Shown one piece after another: positions 50,503-51,424 of a stretch of 51,424 nucleotides of DNA. Source of the stretch: Candidatus Evtepia faecavium. Lineage in GTDB: Bacteria > Bacillota > Clostridia > Oscillospirales > Oscillospiraceae. The position numbers were made by a program, and so were the translations under genes. The stretch's first letter is position 1, and every line of letters starts with the position of its first letter. Location of the stretch: positions 1-51,424 of the forward strand of contig DXDK01000088.1 in assembly GCA_019115545.1 (NCBI GenBank), read 5' to 3'. Under the pieces are notes generated by a model, which saw only the letters and a list, made by a program, of their open reading frames with translations, had not been told where the DNA came from and did no database searches.

Positions 50503-51424
50503 GCAAAGCAGAAGAAAGAGACATCATGGAAGAAAACACCGCCGCCCAGGCCCCCCTGGTCATCGGGATCGGCGCCTCCGCCGGGGGGCTGGAGGCACTG
50601 CAGCAGTTTTTCGGCTATATGCCGGCCAACAGCGGGCTGAGTTTCGTGGTCATCCAGCACCTCTCTCCGGACTACAAGAGCCTCATGGCCGACATCCTGG
50701 GCAAGCACACCGAGATGGCCGTCTGCCAGGCGGAGAACGGCATGAACATCGAGCCGGACACCGTCTATCTGATCCCCCCGAAGAAGTACATGACCATCCA
50801 GGACAACCAGCTGATCCTGTCCGACTATGCCCCCGGGACGCTGAACCACCCCATTGACATCTTCTTCGCCTCCCTGGCGGAGGCCCGGCGGGAGCACTCC
50901 ATCGTGGCCGTCCTCTCCGGCACCGGCACCGACGGCACCAACGGCGTCAAGGCCGTGAAGGAGCACGGCGGCCTGGTGATCGCCCAGGCCCCGGAGAGCG
51001 CCAAGTTCGACGGCATGCCCCGGAGCGTCATCAACACCGGCCTTGCCGACTTCGTCCTCTCCCCGGAGGAGATCGCCGAGGAGATCCTGAACTTCTCCAA
51101 CACCCCGGTCCTCCTGCGGGCCCCCAAGAGCGACGGGCCCTTTTCCGACGAGGAGATGATCTTCTCCGAGGAGGAGACCCTCTCCCACATCTACACCATC
51201 CTGAAAAACGCCAGCGGCATCGACTTTACCTATTACAAGCGCTCCACCATCCTGCGGCGGATCGAGCGGCGGATGCTGGTCACCCACACCAGCAGCCTCT
51301 CGGAGTTTGCCCGCCTGCTGGGCGACAGCCCCGACGAGGTCAACATCCTGGTCAAGGAGATCCTCATCGGCGTGACCAACTTCTTCCGGGACCCGGCGTT
51401 CTTTGAAAAGCTCAAGTACAACGC
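50499..51424 (+). CDS. CheB/CheR-type chemoreceptor-modifying protein (partial, runs off the window)
   Basis: At least 308 residues with no stop before the end of the window. Residues about 18-215 form a CheB methylesterase domain with catalytic S27 (GASAGG), H54 (QHLSPD) and D145 (GTGTDGTNG). From about 225 a CheR-type methyltransferase start appears (DFTYYKRSTILRRIERRM, then EILIGVTNFFRDPAFFEKL). Such CheB-CheR fusions usually go on to PAS and kinase or GGDEF domains. The ATG overlaps the stop of the c-di-GMP gene, so the two are made together. No receiver domain precedes CheB, as in this fusion class. Confidence 0.92.
   Translation, partial: MSKAEERDIMEENTAAQAPLVIGIGASAGGLEALQQFFGYMPANSGLSFVVIQHLSPDYKSLMADILGKHTEMAVCQAENGMNIEPDTVYLIPPKKYMTIQDNQLILSDYAPGTLNHPIDIFFASLAEARREHSIVAVLSGTGTDGTNGVKAVKEHGGLVIAQAPESAKFDGMPRSVINTGLADFVLSPEEIAEEILNFSNTPVLLRAPKSDGPFSDEEMIFSEEETLSHIYTILKNASGIDFTYYKRSTILRRIERRMLVTHTSSLSEFARLLGDSPDEVNILVKEILIGVTNFFRDPAFFEKLKYN

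Noticed and set aside
1..51424. CRISPR arrays, tRNA and rRNA genes, transposases
   Set aside because: No regular spaced repeats, cloverleaf sequences, rRNA segments or transposase and integrase motifs were seen on either strand.

Overview
The window looks like a chromosomal segment of a gut-type anaerobic clostridium, most likely Oscillospirales (Flavonifractor/Lawsonibacter-like). This is inferred from high GC with strong GGAGG ribosome sites, a V-type ATPase operon in the Enterococcus ntp order, a TPP-riboswitch thiC, a LytTR/GHKL two-component system and an oligopeptide-ABC/hydantoinase operon. Two stretches are clearly lower in GC than the rest: 1 to about 3200, and about 18500 to 19610. 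No rRNA, tRNA, CRISPR array, transposase or integrase was found.

Layout. 1-3200 is accessory DNA: an HxlR regulator divergent from a flavin reductase, the two-gene 'radical SAM mobile pair', and a 47-residue membrane-peptide gene on the minus strand. 3340-5140 holds a second flavin reductase and an orphan 378-residue protein. 5207-10311 is a BceAB-like ABC exporter divergent from a LytTR regulator/GHKL kinase pair, with three 9-bp repeats at exact 21-bp spacing before the regulator promoter. 10411-11391 is a GMP synthase paralogue without its glutaminase domain. 11515-16192 holds a small HD hydrolase and then a metal locus: HMA protein, AraC regulator, 26-residue peptide, DUF6110-like protein and an unusual P1B-type ATPase. 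Two copies of one palindrome (TTAGC-N4-GCTAA) tie the HMA and AraC genes together.

16310-21155 (minus strand) holds thiC with its TPP riboswitch, a 190-residue unknown, a low-GC lipoprotein and full-length guaA. The lipoprotein gene lies between two perfect copies of the last 12 bases of guaA, the signature of integration into the guaA 3' end. 21304-22385 is a DUF421/DUF4363 membrane pair. 22648-33981 is a catabolic block: peptide-type substrate-binding protein, two permeases, two ATPases, hydantoinase/oxoprolinase A and B, then an M24 peptidase and a divergent cyclophilin. 34038-36301 is rarA divergent from purC. 36897-46092 is a complete V/A-ATPase operon with two tandem K (proteolipid) genes, both with Na+-ligand residues. 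46254-51424 is a c-di-GMP protein with one intact GGDEF, two degenerate GGDEFs and an EAL domain, overlapping a CheB/CheR-type gene that runs off the window.

How it works together (inference): the ATPase couples ATP to a Na+ gradient, the ABC/hydantoinase block takes up and opens cyclic amides or peptide-derived compounds, guaA/purC/thiC supply nucleotide and cofactor synthesis, and the regulatory pairs respond to peptides or antibiotics, metals and c-di-GMP. The strongest leads are the guaA-end integration scar, the metal locus with its overlooked 26-residue peptide and non-CPC ATPase, the small unlisted membrane peptides, and the 21-bp-phased LytTR sites.
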